A stretch of DNA of 64,000 nt from Marinobacterium iners DSM 11526 (GCF_900107855.1 NZ_FNRJ01000015.1:1-64000); one strand, 5' to 3'. Numbered from the stretch's first letter, positions 38,339 to 48,573 are shown. Made by a program: numbers and translations. The notes: generated by a model not told the origin, from the letters alone.

Positions 38339-39112
38339 TTACAGACGCACTTCAATCCCGTGCTGGCGCATGTATTCCTTCGCCTGCGGGATGGTGTACT
38401 CGTTGAAATGGAAGATAGAGGCCGCCAGAACGGCATCGGCCTTGCCCAGAGTGCAGCCTTCCACCAGATGGTCCAGATTGCCAACGCCACCCGACGCAAT
38501 GACCGGCACATGCACAGCCTCGCTGATGGCACGGGTCACGCCAAGATCATACCCACTCTTGACACCGTCCTGATCCATTGAAGTGAGCAGAATCTCGCCG
38601 GCACCATAGTCGACCATTTTCCTTGCCCATTCCACTGCATCCAGTCCGGTCGGCTTGCGGCCGCCGTGGGTGAAGATCTCCCAGCGGTCGGGTTCGCCCG
38701 GCTGGCTGACCTTCTTGGCATCGATCGCCACCACGATACATTGGCTGCCAAATCTTTCCGCCGCTTCACGCACGAAGTCGGGGTTGGTCACCGCCGCGCT
38801 GTTGATCGACACCTTGTCGGCACCTGCATTGAGCATGGTGCGGATATCCTCGCAGGTGCGAATGCCGCCACCGACAGTCAGAGGAATGAACACCTGAGAC
38901 GCCATCTTCTCCACGGTATGCACCATGGTGTCGCGGCCTTCATGGGTGGCGGTAATGTCGAGAAAGGTGATCTCGTCTGCGCCCTGTTCATCGTAGCGCT
39001 TGGCCACTTCCACCGGGTCACCGGCATCACGAATGTCGAGGAACTTGACCCCTTTCACCACGCGGCCGTTTTCAACGTCGAGGCAGGGGATGATGCGTTT
39101 TGCCAGAGCCAT
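38339..39112 (-). CDS. hisF: Imidazole glycerol phosphate synthase subunit HisF
   Basis: HisF is the cyclase subunit that uses ammonia from HisH to form imidazole glycerol phosphate and AICAR. The 257-residue (beta-alpha)8 barrel shows [18 protein letters not shown] with the first catalytic Asp (CLD), [38 protein letters not shown] with the second catalytic Asp, and [13 protein letters not shown]. It is the last gene of hisBHAF, following hisA by 11 bases, and converges on the barrel gene. Confidence 0.97.
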   Translation of the reverse strand: MALAKRIIPCLDVENGRVVKGVKFLDIRDAGDPVEVAKRYDEQGADEITFLDITATHEGRDTMVHTVEKMASQVFIPLTVGGGIRTCEDIRTMLNAGADKVSINSAAVTNPDFVREAAERFGSQCIVVAIDAKKVSQPGEPDRWEIFTHGGRKPTGLDAVEWARKMVDYGAGEILLTSMDQDGVKSGYDLGVTRAISEAVHVPVIASGGVGNLDHLVEGCTLGKADAVLAASIFHFNEYTIPQAKEYMRQHGIEVRL

Positions 39113-39123
39113 CTCGTGTCCTC

Positions 39124-39864
39124 TTACTTGGCAGTCAGCTGATCGCTCAGCGTCTGGGCCTCGGCCACGTCCAGCGTGCCTTCATAGATGGCACGGCCGG
39201 TAATAGCGCCCAGAATACCCTGATCAGCGACTGCTGCCAGTGCCTTGATATCGTCGATATTGGTCACACCACCGGAGGCGATTACCGGAATACCGGCTTC
39301 ACGCGCCAGTTCCACAGTGGCGTCCACGTTCACGCCCTGCATCATGCCATCGCGACTGATGTCGGTGTAGACAATGGCACTGACACCATCGTTCTTGAAG
39401 CGCTTGGCAAGATCAACCGCTTTCACGTCGGTAACTTCCGCCCAGCCATCGATCGCCACATAACCATCCTGTGCGTCCAGTCCCACGATGATGTGGCCCG
39501 GGAACCGCTTGCACATTTCGGTGACGAACTCCGGCTCTTTCACCGCCTTGGTACCGATGATGACGTACTCTACGCCAGCATCCAGATAGGCCTGAATGAT
39601 CTCGGCGGAACGAATTCCTCCGCCGATCTGGATCGGCAGGTCCGGGTAGGCCTCCGCAATCTTCTTCACGATCTCGCCATTGACCGGCTCACCGGCAAAG
39701 GCGCCGTTCAGATCGACCAGGTGCAGACGACGACAGCCGGCGTCCACCCACTTGGCGGCCATATCGACCGGGTTGTCGGAGAATACGGTGGAGTCGTCCA
39801 TGCGCCCCTGACGCAAACGAACACAGGCACCATCTTTAAGGTCAATCGCGGGAATAATCAGCAT
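39124..39864 (-). CDS. hisA: ProFAR isomerase HisA
   Basis: HisA isomerises the aminoaldose ProFAR to the ketose PRFAR in histidine synthesis. The 246-residue half-barrel duplicate has [20 protein letters not shown] with catalytic Asp8, [42 protein letters not shown] with the catalytic Asp, and [13 protein letters not shown]. Length is normal. It lies between hisH and hisF in pathway-related order, all on one strand. Confidence 0.97.
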   Translation of the reverse strand: MLIIPAIDLKDGACVRLRQGRMDDSTVFSDNPVDMAAKWVDAGCRRLHLVDLNGAFAGEPVNGEIVKKIAEAYPDLPIQIGGGIRSAEIIQAYLDAGVEYVIIGTKAVKEPEFVTEMCKRFPGHIIVGLDAQDGYVAIDGWAEVTDVKAVDLAKRFKNDGVSAIVYTDISRDGMMQGVNVDATVELAREAGIPVIASGGVTNIDDIKALAAVADQGILGAITGRAIYEGTLDVAEAQTLSDQLTAK

Positions 39865-39916
39865 ATCGGCTCAGATCCAGAATAATCAGTAAAAAGTTTT
39901 CGTGCGAATGTATGGC

Positions 39917-40564
39917 TCAGGGGCGGCCGTCCCAGTTGAGGAAGTTCTGCAGCAGCTGCAGCCCCACCTTCTGGCTTTTCTCAGGATGGAACTGCACCGC
40001 AAACACGTTATCGCGAGCGATCGCCACATCGAAGTCGACACCGTAATTACAGGTCGCAGCCACGAGTTCAGACTGCTTTGCCTTCACATAGTAACTGTGC
40101 ACGAAGTAAAAGCGGCTGCCGTCATCGATATTGGCCCAGAGTGGGTGATCGATTGTCTGGTAGACCTGGTTCCAGCCCATATGCGGCACTTTCAGACGCT
40201 CGCCATCGGCATCCTTGAGGTCGTTGCCGAAGAAGTTGACGCGGCCCCCGAACTCGCCGAGGCAGTCGACGCCGCTGTTTTCCTCGGAAAAGTCCATCAA
40301 CGCCTGATAGCCGACACAGATACCCAGAAACGGCTTGCCTGACGCGATCGCTTCACGCACTTCGGCATCAACACCCAGACGGCGGATCTCGGCCATACAG
40401 TCACGAATTGCCCCAACACCGGGCAACAGAACACGGTCTGCACTGCGCACCTGCTCCGGGTCAGCGGTTACCCGTACCTCAACGCCCGGCTGAACATGCT
40501 CCAGCGCCTTGGCCACCGAGTGCAGGTTGCCCATGCCATAGTCAATTACTGCGATACTGCTCAT
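39917..40564 (-). CDS. hisH: Imidazole glycerol phosphate synthase subunit HisH
   Basis: HisH is the class I glutamine amidotransferase that feeds ammonia to HisF. The 215-residue protein contains [22 protein letters not shown], the nucleophile in [15 protein letters not shown] (Cys), [18 protein letters not shown] and the catalytic His/Glu in [10 protein letters not shown]. It starts three bases after the hisB stop and ends about 50 bases before hisA. Confidence 0.97.
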   Translation of the reverse strand: MSSIAVIDYGMGNLHSVAKALEHVQPGVEVRVTADPEQVRSADRVLLPGVGAIRDCMAEIRRLGVDAEVREAIASGKPFLGICVGYQALMDFSEENSGVDCLGEFGGRVNFFGNDLKDADGERLKVPHMGWNQVYQTIDHPLWANIDDGSRFYFVHSYYVKAKQSELVAATCNYGVDFDVAIARDNVFAVQFHPEKSQKVGLQLLQNFLNWDGRP

Positions 40565-40567
40565 GAC

Positions 40568-41161
40568 TTACAGGCACCCCTTGGTGGAGGGCATAATCCC
40601 TTCGCCACGTGGATCGAACTCCAGCGCCATGCGCAGAGCACGGCCGAACGCCTTGAAAACGGTTTCGGCCTGATGGTGAGTGTTCTTGCCACGCAGGTTG
40701 TCGATGTGCAGCGTTACCTGAGCATGGTTGACGAAGCCGTGGAAGAATTCACTGAACAGATCCACGTCGAACCCACCCACGCGGCCCCGCGTGAAATCCA
40801 CATGCATTTCCAGGCCGGGACGACCGGAGAAATCGATCACCACACGCGACAGGGCCTCATCCAACGGAACATAGGCGTGGCCGTAACGACGGATACCCTT
40901 TTTGTCACCCACCGCCTGCTTGAACGCCTGACCGAGGGTGATGCCGATATCTTCCACGGTGTGATGGTCATCAATATGCAGATCGCCGATGGCGCTTATT
41001 TCAAGGTCGATCAGGCCATGCCGGGCGATCTGATCCAGCATGTGATCCAGAAAAGGCACACCGGTATCCACATCCAGCTGCCCGGTGCCATCAAGGTTGA
41101 TTGCAACACTGATCTGGGTCTCCAGCGTGTTGCGGGTTACCTGGGCTTTGCGCTCGGCCAT
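40568..41161 (-). CDS. hisB: Imidazoleglycerol-phosphate dehydratase HisB
   Basis: HisB dehydrates imidazole glycerol phosphate. The 197-residue monofunctional form has the manganese-binding repeats [36 protein letters not shown]-like [16 protein letters not shown] and [17 protein letters not shown]. Upstream the frame continues with a tandem [10 protein letters not shown] coding repeat; I start at the second Met because GGAG lies at proper distance and this gives the family's usual N-terminus, while Met at 41176 has no such site. It heads hisBHAF. Confidence 0.93.
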   Translation of the reverse strand: MAERKAQVTRNTLETQISVAINLDGTGQLDVDTGVPFLDHMLDQIARHGLIDLEISAIGDLHIDDHHTVEDIGITLGQAFKQAVGDKKGIRRYGHAYVPLDEALSRVVIDFSGRPGLEMHVDFTRGRVGGFDVDLFSEFFHGFVNHAQVTLHIDNLRGKNTHHQAETVFKAFGRALRMALEFDPRGEGIMPSTKGCL

Positions 41162-41310
41162 CTTTCTCTCCGCCATGGTTTTACCAAAACGATCATTATA
41201 CATTCAACCGTCGCTGAACGGCAGGTTCATTGCCTACTGACAGAATCTGGCGTTCAGTTCCGCTATACTCAGACTCAGTCTAAATCCCCGGGGAAACACA
41301 GGGCCACTTT

Positions 41311-43467
41311 ATGAAAGCAATCAAGTTGATAGCTGTAATCTTCCTGCTGATCATTGCCCTGCTGGTGGCGGCCGCCATCGCAGTGGTGACGCTGGTTAAC
41401 CCCAACGATTACAAATCACAGATTCGTGATGCGGCGTTGAAGCAGGCCGGCATTGAACTGGATATTGCCGGTGATATCGGCTGGTCTTTTTACCCCTGGC
41501 TGGCACTTGAACTGAACAGTGTAGGTGTGGGCTATCCCGAAAAACCAGCACTGGGTCGGCTTGAACGTGCTGAGATTTCAGTCAGCATTCCAGCTTTGCT
41601 GAGCGGGCAGCTGCAGATGAACCGTATTCTGGTCGACGGTCTGCAACTGGAGCTGGTGCAGTCGGCCGAGGACAACAACTGGACTGCAGATACTGAGGCC
41701 CTGGCAGCCGCTTCTGAGGCTGGAGAGACCGCGGCAGAAACCAAGCCTGCAACGCCGGCCGATGGGGGCAAGACGCTGGCGATCGATATCGAGGCGATTG
41801 AGCTGCGCAACGCGGCCCTGACTTTTACCGACCAGACCAGTGACAGCCGCATCGAGCTGAGTGACCTTAACCTGTCCACTGGGCGCGTCAGCCAGGACAG
41901 GGCATTTCCACTTGAGCTGAGTTTTGCCCTGCAACAGTTTGCAGCCAACGAACTGCAGCTGAGTACCCAAGCCAATCTGACTACCGATATCACTCTGGAC
42001 CTGACACAGAACCACTACCGTCTGGACAATCTCAATTCCACCCTGAAACTGATTGAGGGCGCAGCTGTTCCCGCCGTCCTTGAGTTTGCGCTGGCAGCCA
42101 ACATTGATGCCCGCATCAATGAGCAGCAGGTGGACATCAGCAACCTTAGCCTTAAAGCTGATCCACTGATACTGAGCGGTAACATCAAACTGCGCAATTT
42201 CAGTCAGCCTGAACTCAGCGGCGCTCTACAGAGTAACAGTTTCAGCCCGAAACAGTTGCTGACCCAACTCGGTCAGAACACGCCGGAAACGTCCGACAGC
42301 AACGCTCTGACCAGCGCATCCTTCAAGGCGACTCTCGGTGGCCCTGCCGGTACGGTACAGCTTAAACCGTTTTCTGTGCAGCTGGACGATACCCAACTCG
42401 ACGGTGAAGCCAGTTTTGTACTCGCTTCTCAGGTGATCGCACTCAAGCTCAGGGGTAACTCTCTGGATGCAGATCGATACCTGCCACCGGCAACCGGCTC
42501 AGCCGCCAAAGAGTCGGACGGCACCGGCAACCGTTCAACGGCTCGCAGTTCTGGCTGGCCCAAAGACGAGATCATTCCGCTGGAGCCCCTGCGCGCGCTT
42601 AACCTCAGTGCCGACCTTGATCTGGAGAGTCTGAAGGTCAACGGCATCAACATGAGCAACCTCGGACTTAGTACGAGCGCTGACAATGGCCTGATTCGTC
42701 TGACCCGTTTCAAGACCGATGTATTTGAAGGGCAGATCAACGCTACCGCTCGCATCGATGCTCGCAAGACACCGCTGCAACTGAGTGTCAGCAAGCAGAT
42801 CAACGGTGTACAGATCGGTTCTGTGTTGCAGACACTGGCCGACACCGATGTAATGGCCGGCAAGCTCAATGCAAAGGCAGAACTCAGCATGAGCGGACAA
42901 TCAATCCACTCCTGGATCAACTCCCTCAACGGTACTGCCAATCTGGGCATGGCCGAAGGTCTGATCAAGGGGATTGATGCCGCTCAGTCCATGTGCCAGG
43001 GCATCAACAATCTGTCGGCGCTGTGGATCAACGCCGAACAGGTCGACAAAACCACGCCCTTTGCCGATCTGGGCGCCAGCTTCAACATCCGCAACGGTGT
43101 GGTCAGCAATCAGGATCTCAAGGCCCAGTTGGATGCGATGGCACTGGCAGGAAGTGGCAGTATCAATCTGCCACAGCAGACATTGGACTATCGAGTGGGC
43201 CTGACCATTGAAGACAACCTGTTCAACCAAAGCTGCTCGGTCAATGACCGCTTGGAAGGCGTCGAGGTGCCGGTAAACTGCAAGGGCGGCTTTTACGATG
43301 AGCCTGCCAAGTTATGCCGCCTTGATACCAGCTTCATTTCCGACATCATCAAGGCAGAGGCCCGTCGCAAGATTGAAGAAAAAGTCGGTCCTCAGGCGGA
43401 AGACAAGCTGAAGGAGAAACTGGGCGAAGAGGGTGCAGGCGTGCTCAAGGGGCTGTTTGGCCAATGA
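41311..43467 (+). CDS. AsmA family envelope protein
   Basis: A 718-residue AsmA-like protein with one N-terminal membrane helix ([25 protein letters not shown]) and a large periplasmic part. The family opening is [39 protein letters not shown]; the C-terminal half includes NADVMAGK-like repeats, [23 protein letters not shown] and [23 protein letters not shown]. AsmA proteins are long beta-groove proteins implicated in lipid transport and outer-membrane homeostasis. The stop overlaps the mutY start in ATGA, the arrangement seen in pseudomonads. Confidence 0.92.
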   Translation: MKAIKLIAVIFLLIIALLVAAAIAVVTLVNPNDYKSQIRDAALKQAGIELDIAGDIGWSFYPWLALELNSVGVGYPEKPALGRLERAEISVSIPALLSGQLQMNRILVDGLQLELVQSAEDNNWTADTEALAAASEAGETAAETKPATPADGGKTLAIDIEAIELRNAALTFTDQTSDSRIELSDLNLSTGRVSQDRAFPLELSFALQQFAANELQLSTQANLTTDITLDLTQNHYRLDNLNSTLKLIEGAAVPAVLEFALAANIDARINEQQVDISNLSLKADPLILSGNIKLRNFSQPELSGALQSNSFSPKQLLTQLGQNTPETSDSNALTSASFKATLGGPAGTVQLKPFSVQLDDTQLDGEASFVLASQVIALKLRGNSLDADRYLPPATGSAAKESDGTGNRSTARSSGWPKDEIIPLEPLRALNLSADLDLESLKVNGINMSNLGLSTSADNGLIRLTRFKTDVFEGQINATARIDARKTPLQLSVSKQINGVQIGSVLQTLADTDVMAGKLNAKAELSMSGQSIHSWINSLNGTANLGMAEGLIKGIDAAQSMCQGINNLSALWINAEQVDKTTPFADLGASFNIRNGVVSNQDLKAQLDAMALAGSGSINLPQQTLDYRVGLTIEDNLFNQSCSVNDRLEGVEVPVNCKGGFYDEPAKLCRLDTSFISDIIKAEARRKIEEKVGPQAEDKLKEKLGEEGAGVLKGLFGQ

Positions 43468-44507
43468 CAGCAGAGCAGTTCCACTCAGCCGTGCTGGAAT
43501 GGTTTGACCGGCACGGCCGCCATGACCTGCCTTGGCAGGCCGAAAAAACCGCTTATTTCACCTGGATCTCCGAGATCATGCTGCAGCAGACTCAGGTGAA
43601 AACGGTGATTCCCTATTTTCAACGTTTTGTGGAGCGCTTCCCGACTGTGCATGAGCTGGCAGATGCCGACCAAGATGAGGTGCTGCACCTCTGGACAGGT
43701 CTTGGCTATTACGCCCGTGCGCGCAACCTGCACAAGACCGCCCGCATCGTCAGCCGTGAGCTGGGCGGCGAATTCCCGCATACGGTTACAGAGATGGCAC
43801 AACTGCCCGGCATCGGTCGCTCCACCGCCGGAGCCATAGTCTCGATCTCGACCGGCAGGCGCGCCGCCATCCTCGATGGCAACGTCAAGCGGGTACTGGC
43901 ACGCTTTTACGCCGTGGAAGGCTGGCCCGGCACCCCCTCGGTGATGAAGGAGCTTTGGGCCTATGCCGAGCACAATACCCCGCATCAGCGGGTGGGCGAC
44001 TACACTCAGGCGATGATGGACCTGGGCGCAACGCTTTGCACCCGCAGCAAGCCGAGTTGTCTGCTCTGTCCGCTGCAACAGAGCTGTGAGGCCCGAGCGC
44101 TGAATCTGACTGACCGTTTGCCGTCCCCTCGGCCGAAGAAAGTGTTACCAGTGAAACAGACGCTGATGCTGCTGATCCGCAATGAAGAGGGCGAAATCCT
44201 GCTGCAGCAGCGCCCGCCCAGCGGTATCTGGGGTGGCCTTTGGAGCCTGCCTGAAGTGGCCGACCTGCGCGATGCCCCCACAACCCTTGGTATCGCGTTG
44301 GATGATGCTGCGACACAGGTACTGGAACCGCTGCGCCATACCTTCAGCCACTACCATCTGGATATCACTCCGGCCCGGGTTGCACTTAAAGACCCCACAA
44401 ACTCTGTCATGGAAGGCCCGCCTGCACTCTGGTATAACGTGGACCATCCTGCAAATATCGGGCTGGCCGCACCGGTCAAGCGCCTGCTTGAACGTTACGC
44501 CAGCTGA
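43464..44507 (+). CDS. mutY: Adenine DNA glycosylase MutY
   Basis: MutY removes adenine mispaired with 8-oxoguanine. The 347-residue protein has catalytic Glu in [17 protein letters not shown], the helix-hairpin-helix [12 protein letters not shown], catalytic Asp in [14 protein letters not shown] and the iron-sulfur ligands Cys-x6-Cys-x2-Cys-x5-Cys ([17 protein letters not shown]). The C-terminal third ([29 protein letters not shown]) is the NUDIX-like 8-oxoguanine reader. It is coupled to asmA and followed by yggX. Confidence 0.97.
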   Translation: MTAEQFHSAVLEWFDRHGRHDLPWQAEKTAYFTWISEIMLQQTQVKTVIPYFQRFVERFPTVHELADADQDEVLHLWTGLGYYARARNLHKTARIVSRELGGEFPHTVTEMAQLPGIGRSTAGAIVSISTGRRAAILDGNVKRVLARFYAVEGWPGTPSVMKELWAYAEHNTPHQRVGDYTQAMMDLGATLCTRSKPSCLLCPLQQSCEARALNLTDRLPSPRPKKVLPVKQTLMLLIRNEEGEILLQQRPPSGIWGGLWSLPEVADLRDAPTTLGIALDDAATQVLEPLRHTFSHYHLDITPARVALKDPTNSVMEGPPALWYNVDHPANIGLAAPVKRLLERYAS

Positions 44508-44522
44508 AATCGGAGACAGCAT

Positions 44523-44795
44523 ATGACACGCACGGTTTTCTGCCGCAAGTACAAACAGGAACTGGAAGGTCTGGAACGCGCGCCCTATCCGGGTGAGCTG
44601 GGACAGCAAATCTATGACAACGTATCGAAAAAGGCCTGGCAGGAGTGGACCGATCATCAGACCATGCTGATCAACGAGAAGCACCTGAGCCTTATGGACC
44701 CGGAAAGCCGCAAGTATCTGCAGCAGGAGATGGAAAAGTTTCTCTCCGGTGAAGAATATGACAAGGCTGATGGCTACGTGCCGCCGGCAAAATAA
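44523..44795 (+). CDS. yggX: Fe(2+)-trafficking protein YggX
   Basis: YggX is a small soluble protein that protects iron-sulfur clusters and limits oxidative damage. The 90-residue product starts [21 protein letters not shown] with the conserved Cys7, then [22 protein letters not shown] and [13 protein letters not shown]. It follows mutY by 15 bases, the conserved pairing with this iron-sulfur glycosylase. Confidence 0.95.
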   Translation: MTRTVFCRKYKQELEGLERAPYPGELGQQIYDNVSKKAWQEWTDHQTMLINEKHLSLMDPESRKYLQQEMEKFLSGEEYDKADGYVPPAK

Positions 44796-44810
44796 TTCCA
44801 CCTGCGGGGC

Positions 44811-44839
44811 TTGACCACCTTAAGGCTTTCCGGTTTAAT
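44811..44839 (+). promoter_or_regulatory. Sigma-70 promoter of tRNA-Phe
   Basis: TTGACC (44811-44816), a 17-base spacer and TTTAAT (44834-44839) fit sigma-70. The following CGCCCCC is a GC-rich discriminator, usual for stable-RNA promoters under stringent control. Confidence 0.75.
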
Positions 44840-44850
44840 ACGCCCCCGTT

Positions 44851-44926
44851 GCCCAGATAGCTCAGTCGGTAGAGCAGGGGATTGAAAATCCCCGTGTCGG
44901 CGGTTCGATTCCGTCTCTGGGCACCA
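44851..44926 (+). tRNA. tRNA-Phe (anticodon GAA)
   Basis: A 76-nt tRNA with acceptor GCCCAGA/TCTGGGC, D-arm AGCTCAGTCGGTAGAGC, anticodon stem GGGGA/TCCCC with loop TTGAAAA, variable loop and T-arm CGGTTCGATTCCG, and CCA encoded. It has its own promoter and terminator. Most bacteria have one or two tRNA-Phe genes. Confidence 0.98.
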
Positions 44927-44940
44927 AAATTCAACAAAAG

Positions 44941-44966
44941 AGCCCCGCGAAAGCGGGGCTTTTTTG
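44941..44966 (+). terminator. Terminator of tRNA-Phe
   Basis: AGCCCCGC and GCGGGGCT form a perfect 8-bp stem on a GAAA tetraloop, followed by TTTTT. It lies 14 bases after the tRNA and also faces the end of the converging GGDEF-EAL gene. Confidence 0.95.
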
Positions 44967-44991
44967 TATCTGCCTGTTTTATCTGTCTATC

Positions 44992-47349
44992 TCAGCGTCT
45001 CGTCACCGGAGCCCGAAGCTGCTGCACGGACGTACTGCGTCCGCAATAGGTCTGCTGCACCAACTCCTTGGGCACACTCACCATCAACTCGGACGAGGGC
45101 ATACCGATAAGGGCGCCCTGTGAGAAGCTGATCCCAAGCCTCAACACCTCCATCTGAATTTCAGGCGAGTGTACAAACTCCGCCACGGTCTCAATCTTCA
45201 TACTGCGTGCAAGGCCGACAATCCCGCGGGTAACTCGACGCGCATTGGTGTCACTGTCCAGGTTGCGGATCAGGCTGGCATCAATTTTTATCAGGTCCAC
45301 CTGCAGCTGCAGCAGATGCTCGAAGTTGGAATAGCCTGTACCGAAGTCATCGATGGCAATGCGACAGCCGCGCTGCTTGGCCTGATCGACAAACTCTTTC
45401 ACCTGATCGTAATTGTCGATACTGTCCGATTCCAGAATTTCGAATATAACCCTCGGCCCCACGCCTGTTTCATCCAGTTTTTCAAGAATGAAGCCGGTCA
45501 ACTCGATATCCTGCAGGTCACCGTAAGCCAGATTAATCGAAAATTGCAGCGGCGAGTCCTGAAAACGGGCAAAGCAGCGTTCCACCATGATCCGGGTTAT
45601 ATGACGGTCAAGCCGCAGCTTTCCGGCCACTCCCAGAAAGTGCCCGGGGCTGGCCGGGTTGCCTTCGGCATCCAGCATGCGCACCAGGCATTCGTACTTG
45701 TCGATACGACCGGTGGTATTATTCAGTATCGGCTGATACCAGGCTACCAGCCGCTCACTGTCCAGCGCTTCACGCAGTTTCCCGGCCCAGATCTGATTGT
45801 GTTCAAACTGCTGCTCCAGCGGCTGCGAGCCATCATACACACGATAATGCAGCCCCTGCTGACGTGCTTCTCGTAACGCTTCCTTGGCGTGAATGAACAG
45901 GCTGTGCTGACGCGGAGCATCGTACCAGGGCACCGCTGCACTCAGGGTTGCACTGAGGTTGATCTGGTGGTTTTGCCAAAATACCGGAGCCTGACGCAGG
46001 CAGCGCAGCAACGCCTCCAGTTCAGCTTCAATCAGTTCCGGTTTACGCCGTGGTGCCTGAATCGCAAACTCATCTCCGCTGAGGCGGTAAAGCCGGGTCC
46101 CATGCCATTCCATGCTACTGATATACCCTTCAAGCCGCAGTGCAACCTCTTTCAGGATATAGTCACCGCAGGCATCACCAAACAGGCCATTGATCTCGCG
46201 GAATCGGTCCAGATTGACCAATATCAGTGTCACACCACTTTCGTAATGCAGCTCCTGTAACAGACGAGCGCGGTTAGGCAGTCCCGTCAATTCATCGGTG
46301 TAAGAGGCTTTCAGCTCGCGCAGAGGGGCAGTGACCTTGAACAGAATGGGCGCCGACAGCAGCAGGATCGCCAGCCCCCCCAACAGCAGAATACGGTTAC
46401 TGTTTTTCTGCAGTGGCAACAGCACCGCGCTCATTTCATCTCTTGGTACCGCTGCCGTCAGGCGCAGGCCGGCACGGGTGGTAGCGTAATACAGCTCCAG
46501 TGGCTGCCCTGCTATCCGGTAGGAATCATGCTGCATGGCGGCGCCCGCCGTTTCGAACATCAGATACTGTTCGACCTGGTCCAGTATGGCGCCCGCCTGT
46601 GCTTCGTCCAGCGGCGTAGCCTGACGCCGGTCATGCCCTGAACTGAGCCAGATTCGCGCACCGGAAGCGATGTCAGCACTGTTCAGCAAGGCCAGCAGGC
46701 TTTGGAGTTGCCAGTCTGTGCTCAAAACTCCCACTACACGGGAGCCTTCCAGTACGGGCATGACCAGGCTTATGACAGGCTCGCCACTGAGTGGGTGGGT
46801 ATACATGGGGGTCCACCAATAACGGGGAGGACTCACATTCTCGGTCAGCAGTGGCTCCCAGTGCTCCTTGCGCAGCTCCAGCCCTGCCTGCGCAGACGCA
46901 GTCTGTGCACCGTCCTCCATGCGATAGACTTGAGCACCACCACCGGGCACACCATCACTGCTCACTCCATACCAGAACCCAGCTCCAGCCAGTTCAGAGC
47001 GTTCCAACAACATCTGCATCAGTTCAGTTTGCTGACCGGGAGTGGAGCTGGCTTTCAGACGCTGCCCGATGCGTACCAGCCTCAGGGAGTCCTGCTCTAT
47101 TTGCTGCAGGCGGCTATTAACCCGATCAAGACTGTTGGTAAAGGCAACTTCGATCTGACGCTGGTGAAATTCGGCCAGCGTTCGCTGAGAATATTCCAGA
47201 TTGAGGCGGGAAATCACCCAAAGCCCGACAAGAAAGAGCCCGACCAGTGACAACAGCCCCCAGATAATTGACTGCTTGAGGGGTGCTGTCGCACGCGGTC
47301 GTCTGGCCAGCAGGCGGGCTTTGGCTCGATTACTACTGCCGAAAGTCAT
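44992..47349 (-). CDS. Membrane GGDEF-EAL protein with degenerate GGDEF
   Basis: A 785-residue protein: N-terminal helix (IIWGLLSLVGLFLVGLWVI), a ~270-residue periplasmic Cache-like sensor, a second helix near 325-345, then GGDEF and EAL domains. The cyclase site reads RLSGDEFAIQ and lacks the RxxD I-site (WHGT stands there), so cyclase activity is doubtful. The EAL site keeps its key residues although the signature is YECLVRM: SINLAYGD, FEILESDS, AIDDFGTGYSNF and LIKIDASLI are all present. It is therefore probably a phosphodiesterase controlled by an extracytoplasmic signal. It stands alone. Confidence 0.9.
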   Translation of the reverse strand: MTFGSSNRAKARLLARRPRATAPLKQSIIWGLLSLVGLFLVGLWVISRLNLEYSQRTLAEFHQRQIEVAFTNSLDRVNSRLQQIEQDSLRLVRIGQRLKASSTPGQQTELMQMLLERSELAGAGFWYGVSSDGVPGGGAQVYRMEDGAQTASAQAGLELRKEHWEPLLTENVSPPRYWWTPMYTHPLSGEPVISLVMPVLEGSRVVGVLSTDWQLQSLLALLNSADIASGARIWLSSGHDRRQATPLDEAQAGAILDQVEQYLMFETAGAAMQHDSYRIAGQPLELYYATTRAGLRLTAAVPRDEMSAVLLPLQKNSNRILLLGGLAILLLSAPILFKVTAPLRELKASYTDELTGLPNRARLLQELHYESGVTLILVNLDRFREINGLFGDACGDYILKEVALRLEGYISSMEWHGTRLYRLSGDEFAIQAPRRKPELIEAELEALLRCLRQAPVFWQNHQINLSATLSAAVPWYDAPRQHSLFIHAKEALREARQQGLHYRVYDGSQPLEQQFEHNQIWAGKLREALDSERLVAWYQPILNNTTGRIDKYECLVRMLDAEGNPASPGHFLGVAGKLRLDRHITRIMVERCFARFQDSPLQFSINLAYGDLQDIELTGFILEKLDETGVGPRVIFEILESDSIDNYDQVKEFVDQAKQRGCRIAIDDFGTGYSNFEHLLQLQVDLIKIDASLIRNLDSDTNARRVTRGIVGLARSMKIETVAEFVHSPEIQMEVLRLGISFSQGALIGMPSSELMVSVPKELVQQTYCGRSTSVQQLRAPVTRR

Positions 47350-48090
47350 CTCGGGTCTCCAATCCCTGGGGCCAGCAAACGAGCTGCCGCTGTCCCTGTG
47401 GCAAAGTGCTAGTCACCATTATGCAACATACCAGTGCCATCGGCACCTTGCATGGGTCAATGAACCCATGGAAACATGTTCTTAAAGAGCAACGCAATAA
47501 ATCAGTAAGTCACTACGTTTTAACCTTACATAACCAATACGAGTGATCCAATGAGTTGCCGATGCGAACAGGTTACACACATAACTGAGATATCCAGCCG
47601 CTCCTGTGCACAAAAGATCACGAGCACTCTGTCTTCTGAAAGACCTGTGGATCAAAGCGCTTGATTGTTATCCCCAGTATCGCTGCACAGAGGTGTTAAC
47701 AACCTTGGTACGGTTTTATGACAACCCGCCACAGCCCCCACTATATAAGGCTTGTGAAAAACTGGTTGTTTACTGTCCAGTTTACCGAACAACCTGTGCC
47801 ATACACATTTTACCCACAACTCGATTGATTCCAGGGCCAGGGAAGCCAAGGTTGATGTTTTCCGAAAAAGCTGTGTGTAACTTCAGTTCTGTGGATATTC
47901 CGTCCATGGATCTGTACTTGACGACCACTGTCGGATTTACGCAAATAAACTGAACCGGAAAACAATCATCACTGTCAATAATGGCGTCATATGCCATAAA
48001 TGACATATGAGTCTGCCAGTACGATTCTGATAACCCGCCCTCAATCGTTGCTAACATACTGAAAATTACCACTTATATGGAGATTAGTCA
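47350..48090. other. Gene-free stretch with clustered DnaA-box-like 9-mers
   Basis: No convincing gene: a 115-codon frame on the plus strand starts with GTG, and a 96-codon frame opposes it, both without a ribosome-binding site or known motif. Seven 9-mers within about 330 bp differ from the DnaA box TTATNCACA by one base: 47573, 47605 (rev), 47646 (rev), 47668, 47810, 47872 (rev) and 47890 (rev). The sequence is visibly less GC-rich than the surroundings, and four GATC sites lie between 47540 and 47910. No exact box is present. Confidence 0.4.
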
Positions 48091-48093
48091 GGT

Positions 48094-48109
48094 TGGCACC
48101 GGGTTTGCT
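48094..48109 (+). promoter_or_regulatory. Sigma-54 type promoter (-24/-12)
   Basis: TGGCAC, five bases, then TTGCT matches the RpoN consensus TGGCAC-N5-TTGCW, with the invariant GG and GC twelve bases apart. Transcription would begin near 48120, about 57 bases before the small-protein ATG. An activator site was not identified upstream. Confidence 0.7.
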
Positions 48110-48176
48110 ATACCCATTATAGATACAGGGTAAACGATACGCTCTGTAGTGAATCGATCTTAAAGGGGTATTTGCC

Positions 48177-48308
48177 ATGAGTTATGCACATGAAGAGAAA
48201 GGCGTAGAAGTAGTCGGAGTGGTACCGTCAATCGCCATGGTACTAGCAGGGTTGGTCGTGGCTATTTTTCCGGCACTGGTGCAATTGTATTTGCTGGTGG
48301 CCAACTGA
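48177..48308 (+). CDS. Small single-span membrane protein (43 residues)
   Basis: The product is MSYAHEEKGVEVVGV followed by VPSIAMVLAGLVVAIFPALV and QLYLLVAN: a charged N-terminus and one membrane-spanning helix. AAAGGGG lies about eight bases before the ATG. A sigma-54-type promoter stands upstream and an intrinsic terminator follows, so this is a self-contained transcription unit. I do not recognise the family. The signals on both sides make a real gene more likely than chance, but codon evidence from 43 residues is thin. Confidence 0.65.
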   Translation: MSYAHEEKGVEVVGVVPSIAMVLAGLVVAIFPALVQLYLLVAN

Positions 48309-48334
48309 AAACATTGAAACAAAACAACAGAAAG

Positions 48335-48370
48335 CCCTGATGACATATGATGTTGTCGGGGTTTTTGTTT
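48335..48370 (+). terminator. Terminator of the small membrane protein gene
   Basis: CCCTGATGACAT pairs with ATGTTGTCGGGG across a three-base loop (three G-T pairs), followed by TTTTTGTTT. It ends the small-gene unit and may also stop transcripts from the tRNA-Leu genes arriving on the other strand. Confidence 0.8.
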
Positions 48371-48411
48371 ATCTGTGGTTTCATCCCGGATGATCAGGAA
48401 CCTGATCGGGA

Positions 48412-48498
48412 TGGTGCAGATGGGGAGACTCGAACTCCCACGCCCGTGAAGGCACTAGCACCTGAAGCTAGCGTGTCTACCAATTCCACCACATCTGC
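48412..48498 (-). tRNA. tRNA-Leu (anticodon CAG), distal copy
   Basis: An 87-nt class II tRNA on the minus strand: acceptor GCAGATG/CATCTGC, long variable arm, anticodon stem CTAGC/GCTAG with loop TTCAGGT (anticodon CAG, reading CTG), T-arm GGGAGTTCGAGTCTCCC, CCA encoded. Identical to the copy 75 bases upstream and probably cotranscribed with it. CTG is the main Leu codon of the genes in this window. Confidence 0.98.
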
Positions 48499-48573
48499 AT
48501 TGGGTGAGACGTTTTAATGTGCGTTACCACTCAAATTTTGCTTTCGAAGAGCCTTACATCCTGAGATGAAAGG

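Noticed and set aside
47606..48072. Opposed 115- and 96-codon frames in the gap before the small membrane protein.
   Set aside because: Weak starts, no ribosome-binding sites, no motifs, and they overlap each other; the DnaA-box-like cluster explains the stretch better.
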